A DNA stretch of 64,000 nt from Reichenbachiella ulvae (GTDB lineage: Bacteria > Bacteroidota > Bacteroidia > Cytophagales > Cyclobacteriaceae): the NCBI RefSeq assembly GCF_025833875.1, contig NZ_JAOYOD010000001.1, forward strand, positions 4,604,501 to 4,668,500, given 5' to 3'. Numbering within the stretch: position 1 is the stretch's first letter; each line of letters begins with the position of its first letter. The notes beneath the pieces are model-generated. The model made no database searches, was not told where the DNA came from, and was given only the letters and a program-made list of their open reading frames with translations. The translations under genes and the position numbers were made by a program. Shown piece by piece: positions 1 through 9,895 of this stretch.

Positions 1-242
1 AGGTCGATGTTAATGGAAAGCAATGGGATGCCATGCTCAATATCGGGTTAAGGCCAACAGTCGATGGATTAAGTCGCGTAATGGAGGCGCATATATTTGA
101 TTTTGATCAGGATATTTATGATCAGAGTCTTGTCGTCAACTTTGTAAAGCGCTTGAGAGACGAACAAAAATTTGATTCCCTTGATGAACTGAAAGGGCAG
201 TTAGAAATAGATAAGACAAACAGTTTAGCAGTTTTAAGATAG
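1..242 (+). CDS. ribF: Riboflavin kinase/FAD synthetase, C-terminal end (partial)
   Basis: Only the last 79 or so codons are in the window; the reading frame is open from base 3 to the stop at 240-242. The visible part matches the riboflavin kinase end of bifunctional RibF, with MLNIGLRPTV followed by EAHIFDFDQDIY and RLRDEQKFDSLDEL, which are hallmark segments of this domain. The family phosphorylates riboflavin to FMN and adenylates FMN to FAD in the cytoplasm. The FAD synthetase domain lies upstream of the window and cannot be checked. The gene ends 5 bases before gldC, so the two are probably co-transcribed. Confidence 0.9.
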   Translation, partial: VDVNGKQWDAMLNIGLRPTVDGLSRVMEAHIFDFDQDIYDQSLVVNFVKRLRDEQKFDSLDELKGQLEIDKTNSLAVLR

Positions 243-247
243 AAAGA

Positions 248-574
248 ATGAAAAAGTCTAAGATAAGCATAGAAGTTACACTTGATGAGAATAGTGTACC
301 AGAGTCTATAGAGTGGTCAGCAGAGGATAATTTGAATGGAGCTATTCAGAAGGCAAAGGCAACTTCCCTCTCCTTTTGGGATGACGAAAAGAAAGATACA
401 CTGAACCTTGATCTCTGGACCAAAGACATGAATGTGGACGCCATGAAAATGTTTTATGTCAACATGCTCGGAAGTGCTTCTAATACTTTGTTGAATGCTA
501 CCGGTGATGAGTTCATGTCCAGCGAAATTGCTAACCTTTGTGAAAAACTAGTGGAATACCTGAATCAAAAATAG
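248..574 (+). CDS. gldC: Gliding motility protein GldC
   Basis: A 108-residue soluble protein with no signal peptide. Its start (KKSKISIEVTLDEN), the central SIEWSAEDN and the SFWDDEKKDTLNLDLWTKDM segment match the small GldC family, which is confined to the Bacteroidota. GldC is linked genetically to gliding motility; it accompanies the Gld/T9SS machinery but its biochemical role is unknown. It follows ribF by 5 bases and is followed by a rho-independent terminator, so it looks like the last gene of that operon. Its presence supports a gliding, T9SS-bearing host, in line with porT at 46.2 kb. Confidence 0.88.
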   Translation: MKKSKISIEVTLDENSVPESIEWSAEDNLNGAIQKAKATSLSFWDDEKKDTLNLDLWTKDMNVDAMKMFYVNMLGSASNTLLNATGDEFMSSEIANLCEKLVEYLNQK

Positions 575-612
575 TAGGCTTGCATACTTTTTTCGCTAAA
601 AACCTTTAAATT

Positions 613-645
613 AAACCTGTGCGTATATTTCGTACAGGTTTTTTT
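613..645 (+). terminator. Rho-independent terminator after gldC
   Basis: A 10-bp stem (614-623 with 631-640, one G-U pair) closes a 7-base loop and runs straight into seven T residues. It sits 39 bases after the gldC stop and ends the ribF-gldC transcript. Confidence 0.85.
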
Positions 646-718
646 GCTATTATTATAGGCTGATCGAAAGATTCAGCGCAACATTAATTCAGTTTAAAGA
701 GCATTAAATACACATGAT

Positions 719-3538
719 ATGATAAGACTATTTACAAAGCAATTTTTGCTTGCTTTGGCATGCGTGGTGATGGTGGGCTATGAGGCAATGGCTCAAACAA
801 CCATATCAGGTAGTGTCAAGGACAGCAATTCAGGCGATCCCTTGCTAGGGGTCAGCATAGTGGTAAAGAACAAGGTAATTGGTACCATTTCCGACACAAA
901 TGGTGATTTCAAATTAGAAGTTCATTCCGCTCCTCCTATGACGCTGGTTTTTTCCATGGTAGGATACACAACTACCGAACTAGAAATAACACAGGAAAAT
1001 ACACAAGGATTAGAAATTACAATGGAAGAGACCGCTATTATGGGGCAAGAAGTGGTGGTTTCGGCCTCTAGAGTAGAGGAATCTGTGATGCAGTCTCCTG
1101 TGTCAATCGAAAAAATGGACGTTTTAGCGATTAAGGAAACCGCTGCGGCCAACTTTTATGACGCTCTCATCAACTTCAAAGGTGTGGATATGAGTGCACA
1201 GAGTATCACTTTCAAATCTATCAATACCAGAGGTTTCGGCGCTAATGGTAACAATCGTTTCGTCCAGTTGATTGATGGTATTGATAATGTAGCTCCTGGG
1301 TTGAACTTTGCCGTGGGAAACATTGTAGGGATAAATGATCTGGATCTGGAAAGTGCTGAAATGATTCCTGGTGCGGCATCTGCACTTTACGGTCCCAATG
1401 CACTCAATGGGGTACTATTGATGAACTCGAAAAGTCCATTTGAGTATCAAGGGTTGAGTTTTTATACCAAGCTGGGAGTGAACCACATTGACGGAGAGGA
1501 TGATGATCCTTCTTTGTATCAAGATTATGGTTTGAGGTATGCAAAAGCTTTCAACAACAAGTTTGCCTTTAAGGTAACAGCTTCTTATTTGAAGGCGAAT
1601 GACTTTAGAGGAGTAGATTACCGTGACATGAGTCCAAACACCAACGGACAAGGTGATGGTTTTGCTGTGGAAACTCCAGACAGGACAAGAGCCAATAACC
1701 GAACTTATAATGGTGTAAATACTTACGGGGATTTTGGTTTCAATTTGGGTTTTATCCCAAGATTGGATCCAGCTTATGCTGCAGTAGCAGGACAATTGCC
1801 TACAGGAGCAGATGGTGCTTTTAGCCCAACGGGTTACTCAGAATCTAGTTTTGTGGACAACAATACGGAGAGTTTGAAGTTAGGTGCAGCCCTGCACTAT
1901 AGAATCACTGACAATTTAGAGATTTTCGGACAGTACAATGTGGGATATGGTAGCACGGTATACACAGCTAATGACCGTTTTGTATTGGATGATTTTTCTA
2001 TTTGGACTGCTAAGTTAGAGCTAAGAAGTCCTAATTTTTATGTGAGGGCCTACACGACCCGTGAGGATTCTGGAGATACTTATGCTGCCAATACGGTAGC
2101 TTCTCTAATTAACCAAAATGAGTATATCCCGGATTATGCTTTGGGCTTTTTAGGAGCAAGAGGTCAGGGAGCAACTATCGATCAGGCCCATGCTGCTGCT
2201 CGTCAGTATGCTGATGGTCTGCAGGCGGCTTATGCGCCAGGTACGGAGGCATGGCAAGTAGGGGTAGATTCCCTTAGACAGATTTCAATTTTTGAAGGTG
2301 GAGCTAAATTTCAGGATGCTTCCAGCATGAATCACTTCGAGGGTAGCTACAATTTGAGCCACCTTTGGGATGTAGTAGAGCTAGTAGTAGGGGCTAATTA
2401 TAGAAAGTACAACCTCAATTCTGGAGGAACATTGTTTGCTCTGGACGATGAGGGAGAGGAGCAGTCATATGGAGAGTATGGCGCCTATCTACAAGCCACC
2501 AAATCGTTTTTGGATGATCGTTTGAAAGTTCAGGCCTCTGGTCGTTATGATAAAAATGAAAATTTTGATGGTCAGTTTTCTCCAAGAGTATCTCTGGTGG
2601 GTACAGTGGCAAAGAATCACAACTTCAGAGGTTCGTTCCAGAGAGGTTTTAGAATCCCAACCACTCAGGATCAATTCATAGACCTGGATGTACAGACCAG
2701 AAGACTGATAGGAAGTAACCAGTTGTTGATCGATAGATACAATTTCAGAACGAATACTGTTTATTCGGCACAAAGTTTAGCTGCTGCTAGACAATCTGGG
2801 AATATAGAAGATTTAATGACTCCAGATAAAATCAATGATGATTTTACTACTGAAAAGATCAGTACTTTTGAGATAGGATATCGAGGATTGTTCCTCAATG
2901 ATCAATTGATGATCGATGGATATTACTACAACAGTAGTTATGAGGATTTCATTGCAGAAATTTATTTTGTTCAGGCCGTACCTAATGGTTTGAAAGAAGA
3001 TCCAGCTCCATTCGATCCAGATTCTGATGCTGGTAAAGCTCAGATTGTGCAGGGTACAGTTCAGACCCAGGAATATGGATTTGACGTGAACGCGGATGGT
3101 ACGATTAAGTCACATGGATGGGGACTTCAGGCCGACTACTTTGTAGGAGGAGGGTATAAACTTTCTGGTAATGTGGCCTACAATGAATTGTTAGATGATG
3201 ATGAATTGCAAGCACAAGGTTTCCGCTCAGCATACAATACTCCAAAGTACACTTACAATGTAGGCGTAAGCAATCGTAATGCAATAGAGAACTTTGGTTT
3301 CAATGTGACCTGGAGATGGCAGCAAGCCTTCTTATGGGATTCCTCATTTGGTAGTGCGGTGATACCTGCTTTTGGTACGCTAGACGCACAGGTGAGCTAC
3401 AAGCTGCCTGCTATCAAATCTGTAGTGAAACTAGGAGGAAGTAATATCTTGAACGAGAGATATACGACAGGTATAGGTAACCCTCGCATGGGTGCCATTT
3501 ACTATCTGCAAATCACATTTGATCAATTCTTGAACTAA
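719..3538 (+). CDS. TonB-dependent outer-membrane receptor
   Basis: A 939-residue protein with a clear signal peptide (about residues 1-26, ending AMAQ). A carboxypeptidase-D regulatory-like beta-sandwich (about 27-112) follows, with the typical GSVKDSNSGDPLLGVSI and DTNGDFKLEV segments. A TonB plug comes next (about 115-235; TRGFGANGNNRFVQLIDG, GAASALYGPNALNGV), then a long beta-barrel to the C-terminus. The family imports bulky ligands across the outer membrane using TonB energy. It lacks the SusC signature spacing and has no SusD partner. It is instead followed after 13 bases by a GDSL/SGNH lipoprotein, so the pair probably handles an acylated or lipid-like substrate. The ligand cannot be read from sequence. 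Confidence 0.9.
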   Translation: MIRLFTKQFLLALACVVMVGYEAMAQTTISGSVKDSNSGDPLLGVSIVVKNKVIGTISDTNGDFKLEVHSAPPMTLVFSMVGYTTTELEITQENTQGLEITMEETAIMGQEVVVSASRVEESVMQSPVSIEKMDVLAIKETAAANFYDALINFKGVDMSAQSITFKSINTRGFGANGNNRFVQLIDGIDNVAPGLNFAVGNIVGINDLDLESAEMIPGAASALYGPNALNGVLLMNSKSPFEYQGLSFYTKLGVNHIDGEDDDPSLYQDYGLRYAKAFNNKFAFKVTASYLKANDFRGVDYRDMSPNTNGQGDGFAVETPDRTRANNRTYNGVNTYGDFGFNLGFIPRLDPAYAAVAGQLPTGADGAFSPTGYSESSFVDNNTESLKLGAALHYRITDNLEIFGQYNVGYGSTVYTANDRFVLDDFSIWTAKLELRSPNFYVRAYTTREDSGDTYAANTVASLINQNEYIPDYALGFLGARGQGATIDQAHAAARQYADGLQAAYAPGTEAWQVGVDSLRQISIFEGGAKFQDASSMNHFEGSYNLSHLWDVVELVVGANYRKYNLNSGGTLFALDDEGEEQSYGEYGAYLQATKSFLDDRLKVQASGRYDKNENFDGQFSPRVSLVGTVAKNHNFRGSFQRGFRIPTTQDQFIDLDVQTRRLIGSNQLLIDRYNFRTNTVYSAQSLAAARQSGNIEDLMTPDKINDDFTTEKISTFEIGYRGLFLNDQLMIDGYYYNSSYEDFIAEIYFVQAVPNGLKEDPAPFDPDSDAGKAQIVQGTVQTQEYGFDVNADGTIKSHGWGLQADYFVGGGYKLSGNVAYNELLDDDELQAQGFRSAYNTPKYTYNVGVSNRNAIENFGFNVTWRWQQAFLWDSSFGSAVIPAFGTLDAQVSYKLPAIKSVVKLGGSNILNERYTTGIGNPRMGAIYYLQITFDQFLN

Positions 3539-3551
3539 AAACGGAAGAGAA

Positions 3552-5084
3552 ATGAAAGACTTAAAATATATAGTATATCTAATGGCATTTTCCTTCATCG
3601 CTTTTAGTTGTGATGAGGAGGATAAGCTAGTTGATAAAAGATTAGATGAGAATCCGGATATTAGTGTAGATCCTGAAACAGGATCTAATGGAACTGCAGA
3701 CTATAGTACAATGGTGTCTATTGGTGCTTCTATTACTGCTGGAACCATGGATGCTGCATTGTATACGCAGAGCCAAAACCACTCTTTTCCTGTATTGTTG
3801 GCTGGACAGCTAGCTATAGAAGGAATAGGCGGTGGAGCATTTAATGTTCCAAGTATCGAATCGCAGAATGGATACAGTGGTGTGTCTGGTGATGGTGCTA
3901 TAGAAGGAAAGTTAATTTTGGATTTGGACTTGAATAATGATGGTCAACTTGGGGATGCAGGTTTGGTCACTTCCGAGGGTGAAGTACCTGGTGCATTTAC
4001 TGGAGACAAGGCCGCTTTGAATAATTTCGGAGTTCCAGGTATTCAGACAGCCCAGATATTAACTCCATTGACTGGAGGGCCTGCTGCGGATAACCCTGCC
4101 TACAATCCCTTGTATGCACGCTTTGCTTCTAATCCAGGTAGTTCAACTATTCTTGGTGACGCTATAGCTCGTAATCCTACTTTCTTTACCCTATGGGCTG
4201 GAGGGAACGATGTTTTAGGCTATGCAACTAGTGGTGGAACTAATGAAGCAATACTAACAGACCCTGCCGCCGTGGATGCTTACATCAATAATATCGTGAA
4301 CTCTTTGCTTGGAATGACTGAAGCGAAAGGCGTGATAGTTAATGTGCCAAACATTTTGGCTCTTCCACATTTTCAGGCAGTGCCATGGAATGCAATTCCG
4401 ATGACAAACCAAGAGTCTGTTGATGCTGCTAATGGTGGTTTTGCTCAATACAATGGTGGTGTGCAAGCCGCTCTTGGGGCTGGTATCATCGATAGTGAGG
4501 AAGCTGCATTGAGAACCATTTCTTACTCTTTAGGTGGAAACGGTATCGTGATTGTTGATCCTAATTTGACTGATGTAGAAACTAATTCTGGTGGTCAAAT
4601 CCCGATTCCAAAATACCGTCAATTACAGGAAGGAGAAATCGTTCTATTGGCTGCAAGTACTATCTTGGGAACATTAGCGGATCCAACTAACCCAGCCTCA
4701 GTTATCGGGGTAGGAGTACCATTGGATGATAAATATTCATTGCGTTCAGATGAGTTAGCCAAAATTGGGGCCAATTTGGCAGCAATCAATACTTCGATAG
4801 CAACTGTAGCTGCTAGCCAGGAGCGAGTCGTTCTATTTGATGCCTATACCTTTCTTTTAGGTGTTGCTCAGGGAGGTGGATATGCTTCAGCAGAGACAGG
4901 AGGATTCGTTTTACTTCCAGATTTCTCTCCGAACGGTATTTTCTCTAATGATGGTATTCATCCGAATCCGAGAGGACATGCCATTCTTGCCAACGAATTA
5001 ATTGATGTTTTGGAAACTGAATTTGGTTCAGATATTCCAAAATTGGACGTAATGCAATTCAACTCTTCTCCATTTCAACAATAA
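3552..5084 (+). CDS. SGNH/GDSL-family lipoprotein hydrolase
   Basis: A 510-residue lipoprotein; the signal peptide ends in a lipobox with Cys20 (FIAFSC). SGNH blocks can be placed: block I as SIGASITAG with nucleophile Ser60, block III as GGND (Asn219), and block V as DGIHPNPRGH with Asp467 and His470. It is longer than a minimal GDSL esterase because of inserted segments. The family hydrolyses esters or lipids. It lies 13 bases behind the TonB-dependent receptor and ahead of a strong terminator, so the two form a bicistronic outer-membrane unit. A plausible role is deacylation of a ligand taken up by the receptor, which is inference. Confidence 0.85.
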   Translation: MKDLKYIVYLMAFSFIAFSCDEEDKLVDKRLDENPDISVDPETGSNGTADYSTMVSIGASITAGTMDAALYTQSQNHSFPVLLAGQLAIEGIGGGAFNVPSIESQNGYSGVSGDGAIEGKLILDLDLNNDGQLGDAGLVTSEGEVPGAFTGDKAALNNFGVPGIQTAQILTPLTGGPAADNPAYNPLYARFASNPGSSTILGDAIARNPTFFTLWAGGNDVLGYATSGGTNEAILTDPAAVDAYINNIVNSLLGMTEAKGVIVNVPNILALPHFQAVPWNAIPMTNQESVDAANGGFAQYNGGVQAALGAGIIDSEEAALRTISYSLGGNGIVIVDPNLTDVETNSGGQIPIPKYRQLQEGEIVLLAASTILGTLADPTNPASVIGVGVPLDDKYSLRSDELAKIGANLAAINTSIATVAASQERVVLFDAYTFLLGVAQGGGYASAETGGFVLLPDFSPNGIFSNDGIHPNPRGHAILANELIDVLETEFGSDIPKLDVMQFNSSPFQQ

Positions 5085-5106
5085 AAGAGTTATAAAAAGA
5101 AATCAA

Positions 5107-5141
5107 AACCCCAGCACAAGTCAATTGTGCTGGGGTTTTTT
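5107..5141 (+). terminator. Rho-independent terminator after the GDSL gene
   Basis: A perfect 12-bp stem (5107-5118 with 5126-5137) with a 7-base loop and a following T run. It separates the receptor-hydrolase unit from glpX, whose ATG is at 5157. Any longer reading of glpX from a GTG at 5127 would start inside this hairpin, so the ATG at 5157 is preferred. Confidence 0.9.
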
Positions 5142-5156
5142 ATATTTTTGGCCTCC

Positions 5157-6095
5157 ATGAAAACAAATAGCATCAAAGACATCCTAAAAGTAGTAGCTGC
5201 CAAAGCGGCATTGGCGACTATTGATCATATAGGCACAGGCGAGAAAGAAGCAGGAGATCAGGCAGCTGTCGATGCTATGAGAAAGGCTTTTGATTCAGCA
5301 GAAATAGATGCCGTCGTTCGAGTGGGAGAAGGAGAAAAAGATGAAGCACCGATGCTTTATGTTGGAGAGACTTTGGGTACTGGCAAAGGTGAATCAGTGG
5401 ATATCGCTGTAGATCCGGTTGAAGGTACTCGCTTGATGGCTGAAGGCCTGCCTAATGCTATCACAGTAATTGCTGCTACCAAAAGAGGGAGGTTTTGGGA
5501 CTCGGGATCGGCCTATTATATGGACAAATTGGTAGTGGGGAAGGAGGCCAAGGGCGCCATTGATATCAACAAAACGGCCATGGAAAATCTGCATGCTGTG
5601 GCTGATAAATTAGGGAAGTCAATTTCTGATTTAGGGGTTTATATCCTGGATAAGCCAAGGCATCATGATGTGATTCAAGAAATGAAGTCTAATGGGGTTA
5701 AGGTATTTGCTCACAAGGAAGGCGACGTGATTGGCTCCATTTTAGCCTTGATCCCGGATAGCGAAATCGATGTCCTGATGGGGATAGGTGGAGCTCCAGA
5801 AGCGGTGATCACTGCCGCAGCGGTTCGGGTGCTTGGCGGTGATATGCAAGGCAAACTCGCTCCTCAGAAAGCTGAAGAAGAAATCAATCTGCAAAATGAC
5901 GGCATAGATCTCGACAGAGTTTATGGTTTGGACGATTTGGTCCTCAGCGACTGGGCTGTATTTGCCGCAGCGGGTGTTACCTCAGGCCCATTGCTTACTG
6001 GGGTTACCAGAGATGCAACAGGACAGTTGAATACAGAATGCATCACCATTGGACCTGAGTGTGGAGTGATTGAAAAGAGTACTTACGCTGGCTGA
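5157..6095 (+). CDS. glpX: Fructose-1,6-bisphosphatase class II
   Basis: A 312-residue cytoplasmic enzyme that removes the 1-phosphate from fructose-1,6-bisphosphate in gluconeogenesis. It carries the GlpX metal-binding segments VGEGEKDEAP (about 56-65) and DPVEGT (about 86-91), and the GIGGAPEAVITAAAVR stretch near the C-terminal third. Length fits the family (about 320). The start was set at ATG 5157 because the upstream extension overlaps a terminator. Its 3' end overlaps the converging AI-2E family gene by 13 bases. Confidence 0.93.
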   Translation: MKTNSIKDILKVVAAKAALATIDHIGTGEKEAGDQAAVDAMRKAFDSAEIDAVVRVGEGEKDEAPMLYVGETLGTGKGESVDIAVDPVEGTRLMAEGLPNAITVIAATKRGRFWDSGSAYYMDKLVVGKEAKGAIDINKTAMENLHAVADKLGKSISDLGVYILDKPRHHDVIQEMKSNGVKVFAHKEGDVIGSILALIPDSEIDVLMGIGGAPEAVITAAAVRVLGGDMQGKLAPQKAEEEINLQNDGIDLDRVYGLDDLVLSDWAVFAAAGVTSGPLLTGVTRDATGQLNTECITIGPECGVIEKSTYAG

Positions 6096-7177
6096 CGTCC
6101 ATTTTTTCTTTTTGGTGCTTCTGACAGTTGACCTTTTTCAGATAGCGCTACGGCAATGAATCGTAAGCTTGGTATTTCTTCGAATACAATGATCATCATT
6201 ACAGTGATGGGTACACTGAGTATCATGCCCATTATCCCCCAAATACCACCCCAGATAGTCAATGATAAAACCACGACCAGGGAGCTAAGGTTCAAGGAAG
6301 TTCCCATCAATTTAGGTTCTACGACATTACCAATGATGATCTGAACCGCTCCTACAGATAACATGATATAGACAAAAGGGGCCAATTCAGCCATTTGTAA
6401 AATCGCAAAAAGAGCCGGAAAAACTGTGGCGATCAATGAGCCAATCGTTGGGATAAAATTCAATACAAAAATCAACAAGGACCAGAAGAGTGCAGCCTCA
6501 ACCCCAAATATAATCAAGGCCACATAACTCAAGGCGGCAGTCATGAAACTGACCAATGTTTTGAGCCTAAGATACCTGCCAATATTTTGATCCATTTTGT
6601 AGAACAAATCTTGTTTCTTTTCCTGTTCGCTTTCGTCAGGATAAAAAGCCTTCAGTTTTAGAGGGAAAATGGTTTCTTCAATCAATAAGAAGATGACATA
6701 GATCAAGATCAAAAAGGCATCTCCAAAAAGAGTAGTAGTAGCATCAATCATCGATGCTATAAATGCATCTGCGTTGAAATCATTCGTGTATTGATTGACC
6801 TTACTCGCTACATCCATTTCCATCACATCATTGAGCTGCAGCAGAACGACTTGAAAATTTTTCTCATAGTCGTCTATGTTTTCGTAGAGGATGGAGGAGT
6901 TGTAGTAAACCAATTCTCCTATCCCGGCTATCACAGCCGTGATGATAAAGAAGGCAATGAGACTTTGTACCCAGATAGGCACATTCTCTCTCACCCATGG
7001 TATCCACTGGAGATTTTCTCTAAGTTCGTGAATGATAAACCAAAGGATCAATGCCACTACAAAGGGAACGACATATTCTTCGGTATAGACTAGTATGGTT
7101 ACAAGCGCAATAAGGGATACTAGGATGTAGGTGAATTTGGCCAGGTCATAATTAGGTTTTTCGGTCTTCTCGTTCAT
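6083..7177 (-). CDS. AI-2E family transporter (PerM/YdiK-like permease)
   Basis: A 364-residue integral membrane protein. Hydrophobic segments cluster at about residues 15-60 and 70-90; a soluble acidic stretch follows (about 95-160), then further membrane segments to residue 340. This is the layout of the UPF0118/AI-2E exporter family. The conserved motif-like stretch near LNFIPTIGSLIATVFPALFA supports the call. Members have been linked to autoinducer-2 export, Na+/H+ antiport or unknown roles, so the substrate is open. It converges on glpX with a 13-base overlap. Confidence 0.85.
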   Translation of the reverse strand: MNEKTEKPNYDLAKFTYILVSLIALVTILVYTEEYVVPFVVALILWFIIHELRENLQWIPWVRENVPIWVQSLIAFFIITAVIAGIGELVYYNSSILYENIDDYEKNFQVVLLQLNDVMEMDVASKVNQYTNDFNADAFIASMIDATTTLFGDAFLILIYVIFLLIEETIFPLKLKAFYPDESEQEKKQDLFYKMDQNIGRYLRLKTLVSFMTAALSYVALIIFGVEAALFWSLLIFVLNFIPTIGSLIATVFPALFAILQMAELAPFVYIMLSVGAVQIIIGNVVEPKLMGTSLNLSSLVVVLSLTIWGGIWGIMGMILSVPITVMMIIVFEEIPSLRFIAVALSEKGQLSEAPKRKNGRQPA

Positions 7178-7298
7178 CGGTCATTATTCGTCTTTGTCAA
7201 CACCTTCAATTAAAGGCAAAAGATAATCATAGATTTTAATATGTTGAGCATTTGACATAGGCATTATCATTTCGGGTGTGACATACTTAATTCCTTTT

Positions 7299-7329
7299 TT
7301 TGTCTTGAGATGTCCATCGTTTACTTTTG
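7299..7329 (+). promoter_or_regulatory. nadA promoter (Bacteroidota -33/-7 type)
   Basis: A full match to the Bacteroidota primary-sigma consensus: TTTG at 7299-7302, 19 bases, then TACTTTTG at 7322-7329. Transcription would start near 7336, about 35 bases before the nadA ATG at 7371. Confidence 0.7.
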
Positions 7330-7370
7330 CGGTTGCGTAGAAGGGGTAAAACCCAGGAATTAGATTTTTT

Positions 7371-8330
7371 ATGGAGCATGTGATTGATACCCCCAAAACA
7401 AGAAAGGAATACATGGATGAGATTCTTCGACTAAAGAAGGAGAAAAATGCAGTATTGCTTGCTCATTATTATCAAGAGGCGGATATACAGGATTTAGCAG
7501 ATTATGTAGGAGATAGTTTAGGACTATCGAGAAAAGCCGCAGAAACGGATGCAGATATCATCGTGTTCGCTGGTGTGCACTTCATGGCCGAAACTGCGAA
7601 GATTATCAACCCTGAGAAGAAAGTGATTCTTCCGGATTTGAATGCGGGTTGTTCTTTGGCTGATTCAGCACAACCGGGCCCTTTTAAGGAATTTGTTGAT
7701 GCACACCCCGATCATATCGTGGTGACTTATATCAACTGCTCTGCAGAGATCAAGGCGATGAGTGATATCATTTGCACTTCATCTAATGCGGTAGATATTA
7801 TCAATTCAATTCCGAAGGATCAGAAAATCATTTGTGCTCCTGATAGAAATCTGGGAGAATATCTAATTCACCAGACTGGTAGAGATATGGTGCTTTGGGA
7901 TGGAGCCTGCATGGTGCATGAGGCTTTTGCTATGGACAAGATTTTGGATCTGCATAAGGAAAACCCAAAAGCCAAATTCATTGCTCACCCAGAGTCAACA
8001 CAGAATATTTTAAGGATTTCGTCTTTTGTTGGATCAACCGAAAAGCTGCTCAATTTTGTTCAGGAAGATGATTCCGAGGAATTTATCGTGGCGACAGAGG
8101 CAGGTATTCTACATGAGATGCAAAAGCGTGTACCGCATAAGAAATTGATTCCAGCTCCAGCCAAGGAGGACAACACCTGTTCATGTAGCGAGTGTCACTA
8201 TATGAAAATGAATACCCTTCAAAAACTATATAACTGTCTCAGAGACGAAAGCCCTTCGGTAGATGTACCAGTGGAAATTCGAAAAAAGGCATTGATTCCA
8301 TTAGAGCGTATGCTCGAATTGTCTAAATAA
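7371..8330 (+). CDS. nadA: Quinolinate synthase A
   Basis: A 319-residue cytoplasmic iron-sulfur enzyme that condenses iminoaspartate with dihydroxyacetone phosphate to quinolinate in de novo NAD synthesis. It shows the AHYYQ motif (31-35), the [10 protein letters not shown] segment, and cysteines in the right places for the [4Fe-4S] cluster: Cys94 (NAGCSLAD), Cys180 ([10 protein letters not shown]) and the CSCSEC group at 270-275. The last group is unusually Cys-rich, so which one is the ligand is uncertain. It is followed after 6 bases by nadB, which makes its iminoaspartate substrate. Confidence 0.95.
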   Translation: MEHVIDTPKTRKEYMDEILRLKKEKNAVLLAHYYQEADIQDLADYVGDSLGLSRKAAETDADIIVFAGVHFMAETAKIINPEKKVILPDLNAGCSLADSAQPGPFKEFVDAHPDHIVVTYINCSAEIKAMSDIICTSSNAVDIINSIPKDQKIICAPDRNLGEYLIHQTGRDMVLWDGACMVHEAFAMDKILDLHKENPKAKFIAHPESTQNILRISSFVGSTEKLLNFVQEDDSEEFIVATEAGILHEMQKRVPHKKLIPAPAKEDNTCSCSECHYMKMNTLQKLYNCLRDESPSVDVPVEIRKKALIPLERMLELSK

Positions 8331-8336
8331 CCATAT

Positions 8337-9893
8337 ATGCCTACCTACGATTTTTTGGTCATCGGCTCTGGGATTGCCGGTTTAAGCTACGCTTTGAAAG
8401 TGGCAAAGAAATGCCCGGATAAGAAACTGGCGATAGTCACCAAGTCTTATGAGAATGAGTCCAATACCAAGTATGCCCAGGGCGGCATGGCTGTGGTGAT
8501 GGACAAAGTCAAAGACTCCTACGATCAGCATATCAAAGACACACTGATAGCTGGAGATGGCCTATGTGATGAGGAAGTCGTAGAATTTGTGGTCAAAGAA
8601 GCGCCGGATCGTTTGAAGGAATTGATTGCTTGGGGAACCCGTTTCGATAAGGGGAAGCATGGAAAATATGATCTGGGCAAAGAAGGAGGACACTCTGCCC
8701 ACAGGATATTGCATCACAAGGATATTACGGGTTTTGAGATCCAAAGAGCCCTATTGGAGAAGGTTCATGCATGCAAAAATGTATCATTGTTTCCTCATCA
8801 TTTTGCCGTTGACCTGATCACCGAACATCATTTGCCGATAGAGATTAAGGACAAGTCTCGTACATGCTTTGGGGCTTATGTATTGAATGAGAAAACCAGA
8901 AAAATTGAAACTTTCCTCTCTAAAATCACTCTAATCGCAAGTGGTGGGATAGGTCATGTTTATCAAAACACCACCAATCCAAAGGTCGCTACTGGAGACG
9001 GAATTGCCATGGCATATAGAGCGAAGGCTTTTGTGAAGCATATGGAGTTCGTCCAGTTTCATCCTACTGCCTTGTATGAATCGGACAGAAAAGGGCAGAC
9101 ATTTTTGATCTCTGAAGCAGTAAGAGGTTTTGGGGCGATATTAAGAGATGAGCATGGGGAGCCTTTCATGCACAAATATGACGAAAGGGAAAGCCTGGCC
9201 TCAAGAGACATTGTTTCGAGGGCGATAGATGCAGAGATGAAACGTAGTGGAGGAGAGTATATGTACCTCGATTGTCGTCATTTGGACCTTGATAGGTTTG
9301 AGAAGCACTTCCCCAATATCTCTAGCAAGTGTAGATCCATTGGGATTGACATAGAGCATGATATGATACCGGTGGTCCCAGCCGCTCATTATTTGTGTGG
9401 AGGGATTGATGTGGATCGTTTTGGTCAGTCGAAGGTGGAGAATTTGTTTGTGGCAGGTGAGGCAGCTTGTACAGGTCTACATGGAGCCAATCGTCTGGCG
9501 TCAAACTCCCTTTTAGAAGCCATTGTTTTTGCCCATCGAAGTTTCGAGAAAACGACTGAATTGATCGATCAGGTATCAGAGTTGCCCAATCCACCGGATT
9601 GGAACGAAGAAGGTACAACTCAACCTAAAGAGCTCATCCTAATCACGCATAATAGAAAGGAAGTCCAGGCCATCATGTCGAACTATGTTGGAATCATTCG
9701 GTCAGCTGAACGTCTGGACCGTGCTAAAAAGAGATTGAGGTTGATCTACGAAGAAACAGAAGAGCTTTATCGAAGAACTAAAATTTCTCCACAGCTATCA
9801 GAATTGCGCAATTTGATTACGATTGCCTATTTGATTATACAACAGTCCCTCAAAAGAGATGAAAATAAAGGGGGATTCTACAGGACGGATTAA
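8337..9893 (+). CDS. nadB: L-aspartate oxidase
   Basis: A 518-residue FAD enzyme that oxidises L-aspartate to iminoaspartate, the first step of de novo NAD synthesis. It begins with a dinucleotide-binding fold (VIGSGIAGLSYAL, about residues 7-19). Next come the covalent-flavin-family type segments NTKYAQGGMAVV and GGHSAHRILH, and the substrate-binding HPTALYE. The C-terminal GEAACTGLHGANRLASNSLLEA motif and a helical tail complete it. Length is normal. It forms an operon with nadA. Confidence 0.95.
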   Translation: MPTYDFLVIGSGIAGLSYALKVAKKCPDKKLAIVTKSYENESNTKYAQGGMAVVMDKVKDSYDQHIKDTLIAGDGLCDEEVVEFVVKEAPDRLKELIAWGTRFDKGKHGKYDLGKEGGHSAHRILHHKDITGFEIQRALLEKVHACKNVSLFPHHFAVDLITEHHLPIEIKDKSRTCFGAYVLNEKTRKIETFLSKITLIASGGIGHVYQNTTNPKVATGDGIAMAYRAKAFVKHMEFVQFHPTALYESDRKGQTFLISEAVRGFGAILRDEHGEPFMHKYDERESLASRDIVSRAIDAEMKRSGGEYMYLDCRHLDLDRFEKHFPNISSKCRSIGIDIEHDMIPVVPAAHYLCGGIDVDRFGQSKVENLFVAGEAACTGLHGANRLASNSLLEAIVFAHRSFEKTTELIDQVSELPNPPDWNEEGTTQPKELILITHNRKEVQAIMSNYVGIIRSAERLDRAKKRLRLIYEETEELYRRTKISPQLSELRNLITIAYLIIQQSLKRDENKGGFYRTD

Positions 9894-9895
9894 AA

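Noticed and set aside
7184..7414. A 76-codon minus-strand frame between the AI-2E family gene and nadA.
   Set aside because: It overlaps the nadA start and contains a perfect nadA promoter (7299-7329) on the other strand; it has no recognisable family. A decayed gene cannot be fully excluded.
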